Made by a program: the position numbers and the translations under genes. From contig NW_019775269.1 in the NCBI RefSeq assembly GCF_001039355.2, positions 275,707-339,706 of the forward strand: 64,000 nucleotides of DNA, in the 5' to 3' direction. The notes below the pieces were generated by a model. The model had not been told where the DNA came from. It made no database searches and was given only the letters and a program-made list of their open reading frames with translations. Positions 49,944 to 62,070 of this stretch are shown here, in pieces; position 1 is the first letter of the stretch, and every line of letters starts with the position of its first letter. Origin of the DNA: Lingula anatina (taxonomy: Eukaryota; Brachiopoda; Lingulata; Lingulida; Lingulidae).

Positions 49944-52526
49944 ATGGATTCCGATAGAACAACCGATGGATTAGGTATGTTCTAGCTTACGATCTTTTTG
50001 CTAAGTACCTGTATATCTAAATATGATGCGCTGTGATTGTCATTCCAAATCAAGAAAGAAGAAATGAAAATCGGTGATGATCATGATTGTCTGCATACAC
50101 TGTAAATAGTCAGCTTCATTTGCTTTGCTGGACTTCAGGCTATCAGTTTGCAGATAACTTCATGGTTACAAATGAAGTCAAGGCACAGTTTGACAAGGAC
50201 GGTTTCATCATACTGCGGTAAAGTTATCACTCTCTCTCCTCTCACACACCTCGTTTTCACACCTTCTTCCTGTTATTAGCGGGGTACATAATGAAAATGA
50301 ATGCTTTACGCACATCTAATAAATTTTTGAACGGGCATATACATGTATCAGAGCCATAAATAAAAATGTATACTTGACAACTTGATGTACATATGCTATT
50401 TTTTCAAATAAGCAATTTACTAGATGGCGAAGAACTGGCCACATTGAAGAGCGCCCTTGAACAGGACCAAGGCCTGGCCAATCACAACTATGGGCGAGAT
50501 GACGGGGAAGGACGGCAAACTAAGACTACGCTGTGGAATTATCCTGGGGATGACATCACAGGCATTATCGGGAGGAGTGAGAAAGTCGCCGGCACCATGG
50601 AAAAGGTAGTCTAAATTTCTGTGTGTGATTATGAATGAATTATTGTACCTTCTTTTGATTTGGTGTGTTATACATGTGTACGGACTGTTACGCTTCGATT
50701 AATTGTTATTTTTAAGACTGCCTGCTTCGTGAGGGTTAGTTATAACCACGTATGGCCGTTTTATTATTATTATGTTTTTATTATTTTTTTATGCCATGCT
50801 GGTCGCGTATCAAATCTCATTTAAATAACACTTTTACTGTTTTATTTTTTTTTTTTCATTTCGTGCTGAGACCTTGGTATCGTAAAGATAAATGGAAGGC
50901 GGTTTTAAGAGTGTTTATTGCATTGATCAGGAAAACTATTTTACAAAATTTCACCTAAGAACCATATGAAAATGTTCCATCTGTTCCAATTAGCTTCTAG
51001 GTGGAGAGGTGTACCACTATCACGCCAAAGTCATCATGAAGGAGCCTTTCACAGGGGGCGCCCACATCTGGCACCAGGACTATGGGTAAAATATTTTCCT
51101 TTTTTTCACAGCATATAATCAACGGAACACTTCGGTTGATTCCGATCTACGAAATAATTGAAATCGTATGGTGGGATTACCCAAAGTTGGAATTACATGA
51201 AGTCCGCAATATTCTCATGTGATCTAGGTTGTAATCACTCTTCCTTGTAGGGTGGCTTATTACTGTGATTACAGTGACAAAGACTTATTTTTGTTTGATA
51301 CCGTTTAAATAAAATTCTGAGGAGACAATACATGTCCCTTGCATTTAAAAATGCATAAAGGATTTCGGAAGTAACAGCCAATATGTTTTTTCGTTTCTTC
51401 ATTTATTGTACGTTAAATGTCGAGGTGAATCCAATGAACATTTTTTTTTGGCGGGGGGGGGTTCTCAACAGTCAATTAAAAGGTAGGGGATGTTGCTTTT
51501 ACGCCCGTTATTTTAACAACCATTAAAAAAGTTTAAATATATTGTGTGTACACATACACACGGTAATTTAGCGTATTCATTTAATAATGATCGCATGCAT
51601 TACTGTTGTGTCTTTTCCAGTTATTGGTACCTGAACGGTAATCTGTTTCCAGATATGGGCACAGTGTGGATTGCCGTGGACAGAGCAGACAGGACAAACG
51701 GGTGTTTAAAGGTTCTGCGAACTTCGCTTCATGAATTCAAAATTGTTTCAATTTTTTAACATGTGCCATGAAAATATTTTAACTTAACTTTAGAAATACG
51801 TGGTTAGCAAATGAAAATGTCGATTAAATCGCGAACTAGTTAAATATTATTTATAACCCTTCTTCAACTACCTGAAGTCCCATGATTGTGCCTGCATGCT
51901 GGATACAAACATGTAGTTATACGAGTAGGCCTCATATATCCATTTTTTAATTCAAAATAGATTCTACCCGGTTCCCACCAAGCTGGACGCATAGACCATG
52001 TGAAAGTAGGCGACCAAGCCTGTGCTGACCTTGAGCGGGTAAACCAACTGGCGAAAGTCTGTCCACTGACATATGTCCAGCTTGACCCAGGAGACGCCCT
52101 CTTCTTTCACTGTAATCTGCTGCATCGAAGTGACCAAAACAGCAGCCCAAATAGGCGTTGGGCTTTTCTTGTATGCTACAACCGCGCCTCTAACGACCCG
52201 GTGTATAAACATCACCATCCCAACTACACACCTTTACAGAAGGTAGGTACTTGCAATTTTTATCCAATATTTTGAAATAATATTGTCATTTTAGTTGTCT
52301 TTTGGGAGAGAAAATATTTTCGTTGATGATCTTACAGAAATTATCAGGGGGCAAACATTTTGCAGAAAGCTGCGAATATCTAGGATTTGTTATCACATAT
52401 TCTTATGGTTAGGTTTCAAATGCTAAAATAAAAGAATGTGGCGTCAAAACCGATACGACCGGAAAACACTTCTTTGGAGGGCCCAAGGAGGAGCTTGCCA
52501 TGGACATATTATCCCAAGAAAAGTAA
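49944..52526 (+). CDS. PhyH-9: diverged phytanoyl-CoA dioxygenase family protein, intact
   Basis: Seven exons: 49944-49974, 50139-50217, 50413-50605, 50994-51085, 51621-51711, 51961-52242 and 52413-52526. They total 882 nt and 293 residues. The exon phases are identical to the rest of the array, but exon 1 is 3 nt shorter ([10 protein letters not shown]) and exon 7 is 6 nt shorter. The metal and 2-oxoglutarate set is intact ([19 protein letters not shown]). Protein divergence is spread over the length (for example [18 protein letters not shown] and an [12 protein letters not shown] tail). The introns are compact, and the transposon-rich flanks of the other copies are missing. It is best read as the oldest or most constrained copy. 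It is convergent with the minus-strand gene ending at 53192. Confidence 0.9.
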
Positions 52527-53191
52527 TTTGGTGGACCAGAAGAAATGCAGGCTATAAATCCTATCCAATCAAATCTAACTTGGAAGACCCAAAGAAGGAA
52601 ATGCGTACATGTTGAAGATCTGCATATATCCCGTTGATATGTTAACCAAAGGATACCTCACCTTGAAAAACAGTTTTAAGATGAGGTTGGGGTGTCTGTT
52701 ATAACAACAGAGGTTCTTGCCTCTTTTGTTTACGCCAGACTTCAATGGATTTAAAACAAACAAACAATAAATGAATAAAACAGATAATTAGATAACATCG
52801 GGTAAAAAAATCAATGAACTGAACATTGGTATGGTGTTATTTGCTCTCTCACCAATCCAAATTTGATATTGGGTTTTATATGAATTATTTGGCTAAATAT
52901 ATTTTGTTTTGTTAATTTGAAATCAAAAATCTCGTAAAATGTTAGCAAATAATATAGTTTATTACTTTCAAACTTTCAGAAATAACATTCCTTGTTTAAC
53001 CGAATAAAATGCACTGAACATGTATCACTAAAAATATTGCTGTGTTTTAAAATAATCATTTTAATAGTGAAGTTACAGTAGTTAAAATAGCACCTTTGCC
53101 TTCATAGTCTAATCCTACATCCCCAGTGCATCACACAAATATTTGATAGGTCACGTGTTTTTGTTCAGTTTCACGTCATTTGCATATGATG
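52527..53191. other. Convergent intergenic region
   Basis: Tail-to-tail spacer between PhyH-9 and the minus-strand gene. AATAAA-like poly(A) signals are present for the plus strand (near 52767 and 53004). Nothing else is seen. Confidence 0.5.
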
Positions 53192-56100
53192 TCACTGACT
53201 TCTGAGCTGCTCCTGTCCATCATCTGCCTCGTCAAAGGCGTTATAATCGTGCATGTGAGGGTGAAAATCGAGAGGCGAACCCTGCGATCGACATAATTCT
53301 TCCAAAGTCTTGATATTCTGGTCTGTTAGTCGAAGATATCTGCAGTTCAGAGCGTCTTTGGCAGTGAACGGAATCGTGTTTAATTCCCTCTCTTCCGACA
53401 TCATTTTCGGAAGATGTGCCGCCAACATTTGCAATATTTCCATTCTATGTTTGTCATGCTGTTGGCTACTGAGAGAATGACCGGAAGTCTGTGGAAGGAT
53501 CGCCTCCAACTTTTCTCTATTCATTGCGAGAAACGTTAATGAAATTAATGAAATCGGAAAAGAAGCAAGGGAATCTTAAGGTTCTTTTTTCTAATCATTT
53601 TACCTTGGATTATGTGTCCTGGTACTATGTACCTATCCTAGTACCAAAAGCGATATAAACGTATCATAAGTACACATACTTGCATTTATAATTAGCATAT
53701 ACAAAGTTTACACAAGCTTACATTTAATGGCATACTTACCGAAGTTTTCTGTTTTTCGGATCGTTCAACATGCGACAAAAGTCCGTCATCTCTTCATCGG
53801 TTACAAGACGCTTCTTGTTTCGGCTATCAACGCGTTCTTTTTTATGCGGACTTTTAACGTTACTTGATGGTGTTCGAGCATCTTTTGTACTATCTGGTAC
53901 TGTTATATGTATGTCCTAAAATATATAAAATAAGCTGTTCTCTACTTGTTTTCCTTTAAATAAAAATGCTAAAGTTGTATTAGAACGGCGAAGGAAATTG
54001 GTGGGTCAAAATCGGAACCCATTTCCCAATTTGTAAGAGACATGGTCTTGCTGTATCTATTCACTTTCTTGAGAAACCTGGCTTAGATTCAATGTGGGAA
54101 AATGTTTTTAATGTGGGAAAATGCCTCACAAGCCCACAAAACATTTCAAAACGGTGATGATACTCTGAAGTTACGAAAGTGGGCAAAGCGTCTGTGCATG
54201 CGTTTGTAATTGTACATTTTGAGTACCCACCTATCCAACTTATTAATTGATTTCCCATGAAGAGTCAAAACCACATATTGTTTATTGATTTGTGTGGTAG
54301 CAAAATTCGTAGAAGGGATTCCTACCTTAATGTCCATGCTGTCTGTTGAATTCTGGTCCATATTGTTGAACTCACTGCTCGTTACAGCAATTAGATCTAT
54401 TGAGTGTGAAGAATCTTCCTCGTTTTTGTGGGGTTTGTTTTTTACGACATACTTTTGAAAACTTGCCCGTCCACCAGCAATGGCGTCCCTGGAACCAATG
54501 GACAGTCGGCTTCCGGTCAGCTGATCAGCGGGTTTGTCAGTCTTAGGAACCTTGACGTAAACAAGACGACCTAGGCTGTCCCGCACCAGCTGTTCTTTCA
54601 CGTGCCTGCTGTGGTAACGAACTAAGTTCCCTTGGCTGTCCCGCAGCAGTTGCCCCTTACTATCCCGTATTAAGCGGCCCTCACTTTCTCGCAAGAGGCT
54701 TTCGTTACTGCCTTGCACCAGTTGAGATTTGCTTTCAAAGTGAAGCCGTTTCTTGCTACCTCGGCGCAGGTTCTCCTGGCTACTTCTCTTTTTTGATGGC
54801 TGTCGTATACCCCTTGGTGTGGTGTTTATCGAGTCCTGCTGGTTCTTTTTGTAATTGGTTCGATTTTTGCCTTTTTTACGGTCTTTGCCTCCGATTTGGG
54901 GGAGAGTGGTCGAGCTGTCTTTCTGCTCTCGTGGGTGAGCCCAGGACCCTCGCCTTGCCTCTGCTGCTGCCTCTACTTTCAGTTTATAGGTACTGTCTGT
55001 AGGTAAAAAGACAGTACATATATGGCAGATGAGATATCAGGAAATATCGCCATGTAACACATTTATTTGCTATTATTTTTTTACAACATTTTCAGGAGAG
55101 CTTCGTTTCACATCGCTCAGTGAAGAAAGACGTATGGAAGTTAATAGATGTTTCGATAGTGATTATGTTGTCCCTGATTCCGTTTTATTTGTTATCTAAC
55201 TTTGCTAGCAAACTGATTTTAACTCTGCGTGTGTGTGTGTGTAAGTGGGTGGGTGGAAGTCCGAAGGGTGTGCACGCGCGCGTGCGCTTGTTTTTGTATT
55301 TTAAAATACTGTGCATTTTCGAATAACAAATCCATAATCCGTAATCAAATGGCTAGACGTATTAAAATGAAACCTATAGTTTTATAAAAGCTAAAAGGGA
55401 ACTGGGATACATACTATCTGAAGGTGGGGGATGATGGGAGTGGCGTCTGTCAAATGTCCCCACTCTGCCAGTGTTCAGGTGGGTGACATCGTGCTTGCTT
55501 GCTCCTGGGATGTCCTCGCAATACTCCGCCATTAAGGAGCGCATGCTTCTTCCTGGGGAGAAAATTAGGGATTAGAACATTTGGAACTGAGAGAGAAACC
55601 TTACGAAACGATTTACAGAAACAGTTCATGAGCTTGCTGTCGTCTTTCTTCTTGTATGTTTTGGAAAATAACCAATGTACCAGAGCTCGTATGAACTAAA
55701 GGAATTTATAAGATTCGTTTCTTCAAAAAAGCCAAACCACATTTATCTGCACCCAAGCAGATCGTTTTGAAGAAACTACTATTTTTTTCATTTTGACAAA
55801 ACTGTCATCTAATGAAATTAATGCTTTGCTGAGAAAAAATTGCAAAATTGGTGGAGACCAAAGGGAAATTCACTGAAATGTTTCTATGGTTTAAAGAAAC
55901 ATAAGCATACAATTACCTTGTTTCTTCTCATAATCAAAAAGTTTTGACTTCACATTCTTGAACCTGTCGGTCTCGCTGTGCGTACTACCCGCGAGGGAGA
56001 AGCCATGACAATCTTCCATTCCAACTTGAAGGTGGATGGGAACGTTACCCAGGTAACTAGAGATAAATCACATCTTACTTTTTCCACCAGGAAGGGCATA

Positions 56101-59100
56101 GCACGTTATCATTTAAAGCCAGTGTGTTGGATGATTCTTGCAGTTATTTTATCAATTTAGAAATGAATAATATTTTGGACTTAATTATATATAGGCTTTT
56201 TAAAACTCGAGGACAACTTTTTGTAGAATCTTATAATGTATGGCTACAGTAAGGCCTCGATCAATAATCACTGTATCGGGTTACATATCTTCTTTAGTTT
56301 TTTTAACACTTCTGTCTCTCTGACATGATGTCAAGCTTTGTTTGTTAATTAACGTTCTAAGTCACAGTCTAAGTCATTTTAAAAAGTTATCTTCTTTAGG
56401 TATGTGATTTCTCTAACGCCGAAACACACCGCCCCTGAACATTTTGGTCAAAATCTGTTATAATTCCCTAGTAGCCTATTATTCTAAAAATCTGTAGATT
56501 TACCCTTAAATACCGTTGATATGAAGTACGCCTGTTTTGTATACGACTGTGGGAGAACTTACCTTGCAGAAGCAGCTTCAATCCTGTTTTCTTCGGCTAA
56601 AAGTTTAGTGACTTCGAGCACATTTAGCTTGGTTTCTTTTGAGAGCCTCCTATATTTCTGAAAACACCAAGATTCGCCCTTTATTTTCACAAAAATGATA
56701 GGAAGCAATTGAGTTAAAGCGTACAGGTAGTTTATGAATAGTGTATGAAGCGATTGTAACGAGAGAGAGAGAGAGAGAGAGTAAACCTTTAAATTTCTTT
56801 CATCCTGTTTGTCTTTGTGGGATTGCAGTTGTGCTTGAAGCTTGTCGTAGCGGCTCATCATTTTTTCTTCTTCTTTTCTGAAATGAAAAAAAAAAACAAA
56901 AAACTATTTCTTAATTATTTTCATCGGTTTCAATGAACCAAAGGGCAAGTAGTTGTCTTTCACGATGGTGTTGGGCGCATTGAGATTTTTATGGAAAACA
57001 CCATAAAAGTTCAATCATTTTTTTTCAAATACATTTACGACAGCTGTCAAGCTAGATTTATTTATATGGTGCATAAAGAAAATGAAAATGTAGTTTCAAT
57101 AATAAAGGCGACTCTACCCCTCTGCTTTGCAACATATGCGCAGGTCAGTTTAAGCTCTTGGTAGTGGATTTTCATAAACTGGTTAATTTTATGATCACCT
57201 ATAATGCAACCAAAACAATTTGAAGTTTTCAGAAACAATGGTTCTCTTATTTTATATCAAGATGTTTTTTCTATCCACATGTCCGCCTAAATTGTCACGA
57301 TAATGAATGCCTAAGAATGTACCTATATCTACTGCTATTTTATTATACTATGAAATATATTAAAGATGTGATGTTGCCATACACAGCCACTGTCTTAAAA
57401 AACGCCCTGTTATTATAAAAAGTCCCGTAAAAGAAAATGGAGTAGGGAGTTTGAGGGAGAATATTGTAAGCGTTGTAGGCGTGTAGGCGTGAAGAGGAGG
57501 TCGAAAGGTCGCACGAAGAATTTTATTTTTTTTTACTGCTGGGTTCCACTGGGTTTGCACTGTAAACGTGTGCTCTATAGTTTTCTCTGTGCTTTGTGTC
57601 GTATTTAATGCCATTCATGCTCATCTATCCTTGTTTAATTCATTCCAATTTACAGCTACCCGGTTTACTTTTTGCTGTAATGCTTACTGTATCGCTAGCG
57701 AACCATTGATATTTATGATAAAACGACTGCAGACATTTCTTTACCCTTTACTGTTCTATTGAATTTAAGTCTTACATGAGCCGTTTATCGGTCACATGCA
57801 CTCTCATACTGTTGTCGTTACTGTTGCCATTGCTGTTTTATAATGAAATACAATTCCGCTTTATACAGACAGGCTACATATGCAATAGGAACTGAACGAC
57901 AGCAGTACAGTGCTACATGTACAGTAGGCACTGTACGACAACAGTACGGGATTTATTTTCATTTTCTGCTATAAAACAGGGATTATCACTTCCTCAAAGA
58001 GTATTAATTTACTTTTTAAGTATTCATTTGGATAATGAGCAGAACGCACATATTAAACTACCATTAACCTAACGTTAACGTCAACGTGTGCTGATATGGG
58101 GAGTTTTTCATCTGAAAGCAAATCAACACACCATCACGTGGTAACACCGACATCAATACAGTACAACAATAGCCTATTGATTCGAATTGCTGAATCAACA
58201 TTCTTATATTCAGATTACTCGCACCACTACGGCCGCCAGCTGTGTTGTGCACGGTTTATATAGTGGTAGTGCATCTTGCGTAGTAAGGTCCGGAGGCAGA
58301 GGGTTATCGAAATCTTACGAACCCATCCTCTGCAGTAATTTGACCTTCTGTTTTATTTTTACATGTTTATTGCAATTTGGGGTAAGGTTATTCTTCGTAC
58401 TTAACAATTTTTGTTTTGTGAAAGATATTTTCGAGAAAGTTATTAGATGGATGACTGCATGCCAAGCTAAATTTACTTATATGGTGCATAAAGAAAATGA
58501 AAATGTAGTTTTAATAATAAAGGCCACCCTACATGTACCCCTCCTCGTTGCAACATATGCGCAGGTCAGTTTAATCTCTCGGTAAAGGACACACCTGGAT
58601 GTTCATAAACTGGTTAATTTTATGATCACCTATAATGCAACCAAAATAACTTCAAAATTTCACACACAATGGTTTTCTTATTTTATATCAAGATGCTTTT
58701 TCTATCCACATGTCTGCCTAAATTGTCGCGATAATGAATGCCTAAGAACGTTACTGTATCTACTGTTATTGCTGAATCAGCATTCTTGTATTCAGATTGC
58801 TCGCGCCACTACGGCCGCCAGCTCTTTTGTGTACAGTTTAAATAGTTGGAGGTACACTGTGTTTGCCGAGGTCCGGAGGTAGAGGGTTATCGCAATCTTA
58901 CCATCCTATCCTCGCCACTCGCCTAAGGCAGTGATTTGACCTTCTGTTTTATTTTTTACATGTTTTTTCCAATTTGGGGTAAGGTTATTCTTCGTGCTAC
59001 AAAATTTTTGTTTTGTGAAAGATATTTTCGAGATAGTCATTAGATGGATGACTGCCTGCATTTTAATGCAGCATTGTCTTTTATTGTCTGCTTACATGTG

Positions 59101-60128
59101 ACAGTTAACACGTTGATTTGCAATGCCTGAAGGGCAGTTGGTACCGCTGACCTGTTGATTGATACCCAATATCTTTCCACTGCAGTAGACTGACCTCGGC
59201 TTTTTAAATTAGGAAAAGTACCGTTCTATTTTGGGAGAAAGTCGATTGAAACAGCTGAGTCAGCATATATGCTAATTTACTGTACCACTCTAACCGCTAA
59301 CTCAGGTGTGTGTTGTTTATATAGTGGAGGTCCCACTCACCGAAGGTCGTAAGGTCCGGGTGCGGCGGGTTATCGAGCTTTTGTTTAATAATGCCCCGCC
59401 GCGGTAATTAGACCTTCCATGTTTTGAAAAATTTCATTGGAAATCAGTTAATAGGACAAAACTCATTTTTTAAAAGATTAAAAGATATTGTGCCGTTATT
59501 CTTTAGTACGTAATAAGAAATTAGCTAAGGTGTACAGTAGCCTACGTGTCTTTTATGTGAATCTAAATCGGAGTATCTGTCTCGAAAAGTCTTTTAATAC
59601 GTTAATACTTCTCAGAATTTCAACGACCGAGGTTCACCACGTTGGCTATGTATTTATCCGTGTATATAAATCAATCTATTGCACTTACTGGTCGACTTGT
59701 CATAATTGTTCACATGTCATAATTTTTCAAGTTGCAGAAATTAAGGATGATTGCCAAAACAGGGTCAATGCGTGGGATTGTGAAGAATGACCCACGTCAT
59801 TGGAGCCCTTGCTATGATTACGAAGCTGACGAACATTATATTACTTACATTTGATATCTGGCGGCGATAGTGGTGCAGAGTATTTGCATATAAGGCAAGC
59901 TATTTATAAACGGGGGAATTCCCCACCCTGAACAAGTGTCGTGTTACAAGGCATCAATAGGCCCCTTTTAATTCTCGAAGTAGTAGTAAAAATGTGCTAC
60001 CTATCAAAATGTTGCCGCGATATCTACTTAGTTTTTGACGATAATGTATGACAATTTATGATTTAAATAACCCCAACAAATCAATAGTAAATATTTCACA
60101 CACATACACATACACACGCAAACACAGT

Positions 60129-60159
<31 letters not shown>

Positions 60160-60977
60160 TTGATGGCAAGGCATGTACATTTACTGATTTAATTTTTGTT
60201 GCTTTTTGAAGTGTTCATCTCTTAGCGCTAAAAACTAAACGATTAATAGAAAAATGAAAAAGTAATTCAAAACACGCCACAAACTTTTGTCTGGAACGCC
60301 ATAAGGGAATTTCTGTTGAAAATAATACTATTAGAATATAATCATGCTGAATATATCAACATGTTTAAACTCCATAGGAATAAAATAAAGAGAAAAGGAT
60401 TTGCTTCGTGCATGTTAAAGGAATAACAACTGCTCATTTTGGCCTGGGGTAAACAACAATTTTCTCATACTAACCAATGGTTAATGAATCCATTTCTACA
60501 TTCAAAGTTAGTCCCTTGTTTTTTTCTAGAAAGTTTATTTTTTTGTATAGCCATCTATGGAGGTCACATGGTCCGAAGACAAGCTCAGGTATCAGAATAA
60601 TTGCTTTAACTGCCATTTTTGTGGTAAAATAGAATATATTATATTTCTATGAGTTGTTTATAATGTTTTTATTGTGAAATATATAGGCCTATCTCATACG
60701 AAGAGTCGTTCTCCCTACAATAAAGATACAATAAAATTCAATTTGAAATAATAAAATGTCAATGAAAATAAACAAAATATGCAGAAAATATATGTACTAA
60801 CCTGAATTTCTGTTCCTGCTCCCCTTTTAAGTTATCAATGATATTGGACACTTTGTAGTAGTGTTTTCTTTCTCTCTGGTTGCCGACATGAGCGACAGTG
60901 TCTAGAGAAGACCGGTCCAATGGAATTAAATTCATCACCAATTTTCCAGTTGGCTTGAGTAATTTACGAATCGGCAT
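53192..60977 (-). CDS. Uncharacterised 515-residue protein with a tandem octapeptide repeat, eight exons
   Basis: Exons in order of transcription: 60977-60802, 56877-56787, 56657-56563, 55975-55917, 55552-55415, 54813-54326, 53915-53740 and 53516-53192. Every junction has GT/AG on the minus strand and compatible phase, and the sum is 1548 nt, exactly 516 codons with stop. The protein starts MPIRKLLKP. It continues with highly charged, probably helical segments (MMSRYDKLQAQLQSHKDKQ; LSKETKLNVLEVTKLLAEE). The large sixth exon encodes about eight tandem octads of consensus L-(L/V/I)-R-(D/E)-S-x-G-x (about 54600-54770), then a Ser/Asp-rich stretch. The C-terminus contains IPFTAKDALNCRYLRLTD and HPHMHDYNAFDEADDG. 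I do not recognise the family with confidence; a C16orf78-like (DUF4638) relation is a guess from the C-terminal motif. There is no signal peptide or membrane segment. The acceptor of exon 6 (CCAAG at 54814-54818) is the weakest call. Confidence 0.75.
56762..56782. repeat. (GA)n tract in intron 2 of the minus-strand gene
   Basis: About 10 GA units next to the donor of the exon ending at 56787. Confidence 0.9.
58178..58245 (-). repeat. tRNA-derived SINE-like head, copy 1
   Basis: On the minus strand the sequence shows GGCCGTAGTGGTGCGAG (A-box-like), then about 30 bases later AGCAATTCGAATC (B-box-like). The spacing fits a tRNA-related pol III promoter, but a proper cloverleaf is not convincing. 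Confidence 0.4.
58765..58828 (-). repeat. tRNA-derived SINE-like head, copy 2
   Basis: Closely similar to copy 1 (minus strand GGCCGTAGTGGCGCGAG...GAATGCTGATTCAGCAA), with the B-box side decayed. Confidence 0.35.
59243..59315 (-). repeat. tRNA-derived SINE-like head, copy 3
   Basis: Minus strand TTAGCGGTTAGAGTGGTAC is a good A-box match, and GCTGTTTCAATCG is B-box-like. It is more diverged than copies 1 and 2. Confidence 0.4.
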
Positions 60978-62070
60978 TTTCCTGTCCGAATATTGATCAG
61001 ATTACCTACATATTTTCATTGATGTAACCTCTGAAACCTACAAAATACCTAGAAAAAATTAGTTTGAGGCAGATTGTACACCATGTTTATTTCTCCAAGG
61101 AAACCCACACAACGCGATCGGGACGTCACAATAAGCGTATAACAAACGTGCAACTTTATGACGTAACCACTGTCCACGCGCGACGTCACGTCATGAGTGT
61201 ACAGTATAATTGCTTATTTCTCGCTTCAAACGTGAGAGTGCGTGAACGTTATATACATAGACTATTCATGTCAATTCACCGTATAGATCTTAAGGAAAAT
61301 ATAAATATTATTACTGATGCATCTCTGAAGATCTACTTTACAGTTGTCAGATATAATCCGAAAGCTTGAATTATATTTGACAACCGTAGATTTCAGAGAT
61401 GCATCAGTAATAATAGGCCCCTACTTATACATTGACTATACACTATGAAACTGTCACTTTCCCTGTGGAAATGATTTTTTGGAGGAAGCAAACTTCAGAG
61501 ACGGGATACGCTTTACTTATGCAATGACATAAGTTACTCCGATTTTAGACTAAATGTCATTTCTGTTTTGAAAAGACACTGAGCATTGAGATTGCAATGA
61601 CTTGATTTATTTGATCAGCCCATAATATGACGTAGTAATAGTCCTAGTTGTTTCATAAAATCTAATGCAATAGGCCGATCATGAAATGATAGCACGAAAG
61701 TGAACTGATAGCGGAATTAATAGTTTACCGGTAGTCAAACTGTACATCTCGTATCTATATAACAATCAGTTTAGCCCCGATGACAAGCAGTAAGCCGAGC
61801 CTGACCTAATTTAAGAATTTAAGCTAGGGCGCCGTTGCATCCAAAACATTGACAGAATTATGACAGTTGGTCGAAGGTGCATGATTGTTGTTAACATATT
61901 AGGACGTAGAAATGAAGAATATAGATTTCTTGACATACCTGGGTATTTGCGTTCCAAAGATACTAGAACTGACATCTGAGAGTCAGAAAGATTTACTTTG
62001 TGCAGTTATGCTGTTCGTAAATCATCTGCGTTTGCTATGATTTTGGACAGAGTTGCCTCCTAGAGAAATC
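60978..62070. other. Divergent intergenic region, probable shared promoter
   Basis: A 1.09-kb spacer lies between the start codons of the minus-strand gene and the transporter gene. A GC-richer patch with several ACGTCAC/TGACGT motifs, CRE-like, lies at 61110-61200. It is the best promoter candidate. The long hairpin at 61307-61414 is in the same spacer. Confidence 0.4.
61307..61414. other. Long imperfect hairpin (about 45-bp stem)
   Basis: The left arm ATTATTACTGATGCATCTCT pairs with the right arm AGAGATGCATCAGTAATAAT. Pairing continues through GAA/TTC, GTTGTC/GACAAC and ATATAAT/ATTATAT to a loop of about 12 bases (CCGAAAGCTTGA). It could be a pre-miRNA-like transcript or a very short MITE. 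Confidence 0.8.

Larger units (their letters stand above)
57048..59410. repeat. Interspersed repeat units in intron 1 of the minus-strand gene
   Basis: 57048-57310 and 58466-58770 are copies of each other (TATGGTGCATAAAGAAAATG, AACATATGCGCAGGTCAGTT, GTTAATTTTATGATCACC). 58187-58330, 58772-58915 and 59248-59400 share a second motif set ending AGGTCCGG...GGGTTATCG. These are probably SINE-derived composite repeats. There is no protein-coding capacity. Confidence 0.7.

Noticed and set aside
57568-57762. Short frames in the large intron of the minus-strand gene
   Set aside because: Repeat-rich sequence without splice-compatible phases or recognisable protein features.
62053-62070. Upstream start for the transporter at a TTG codon
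   Set aside because: Eukaryotic initiation at TTG is unlikely; the in-frame ATG at 62071 is preferred.
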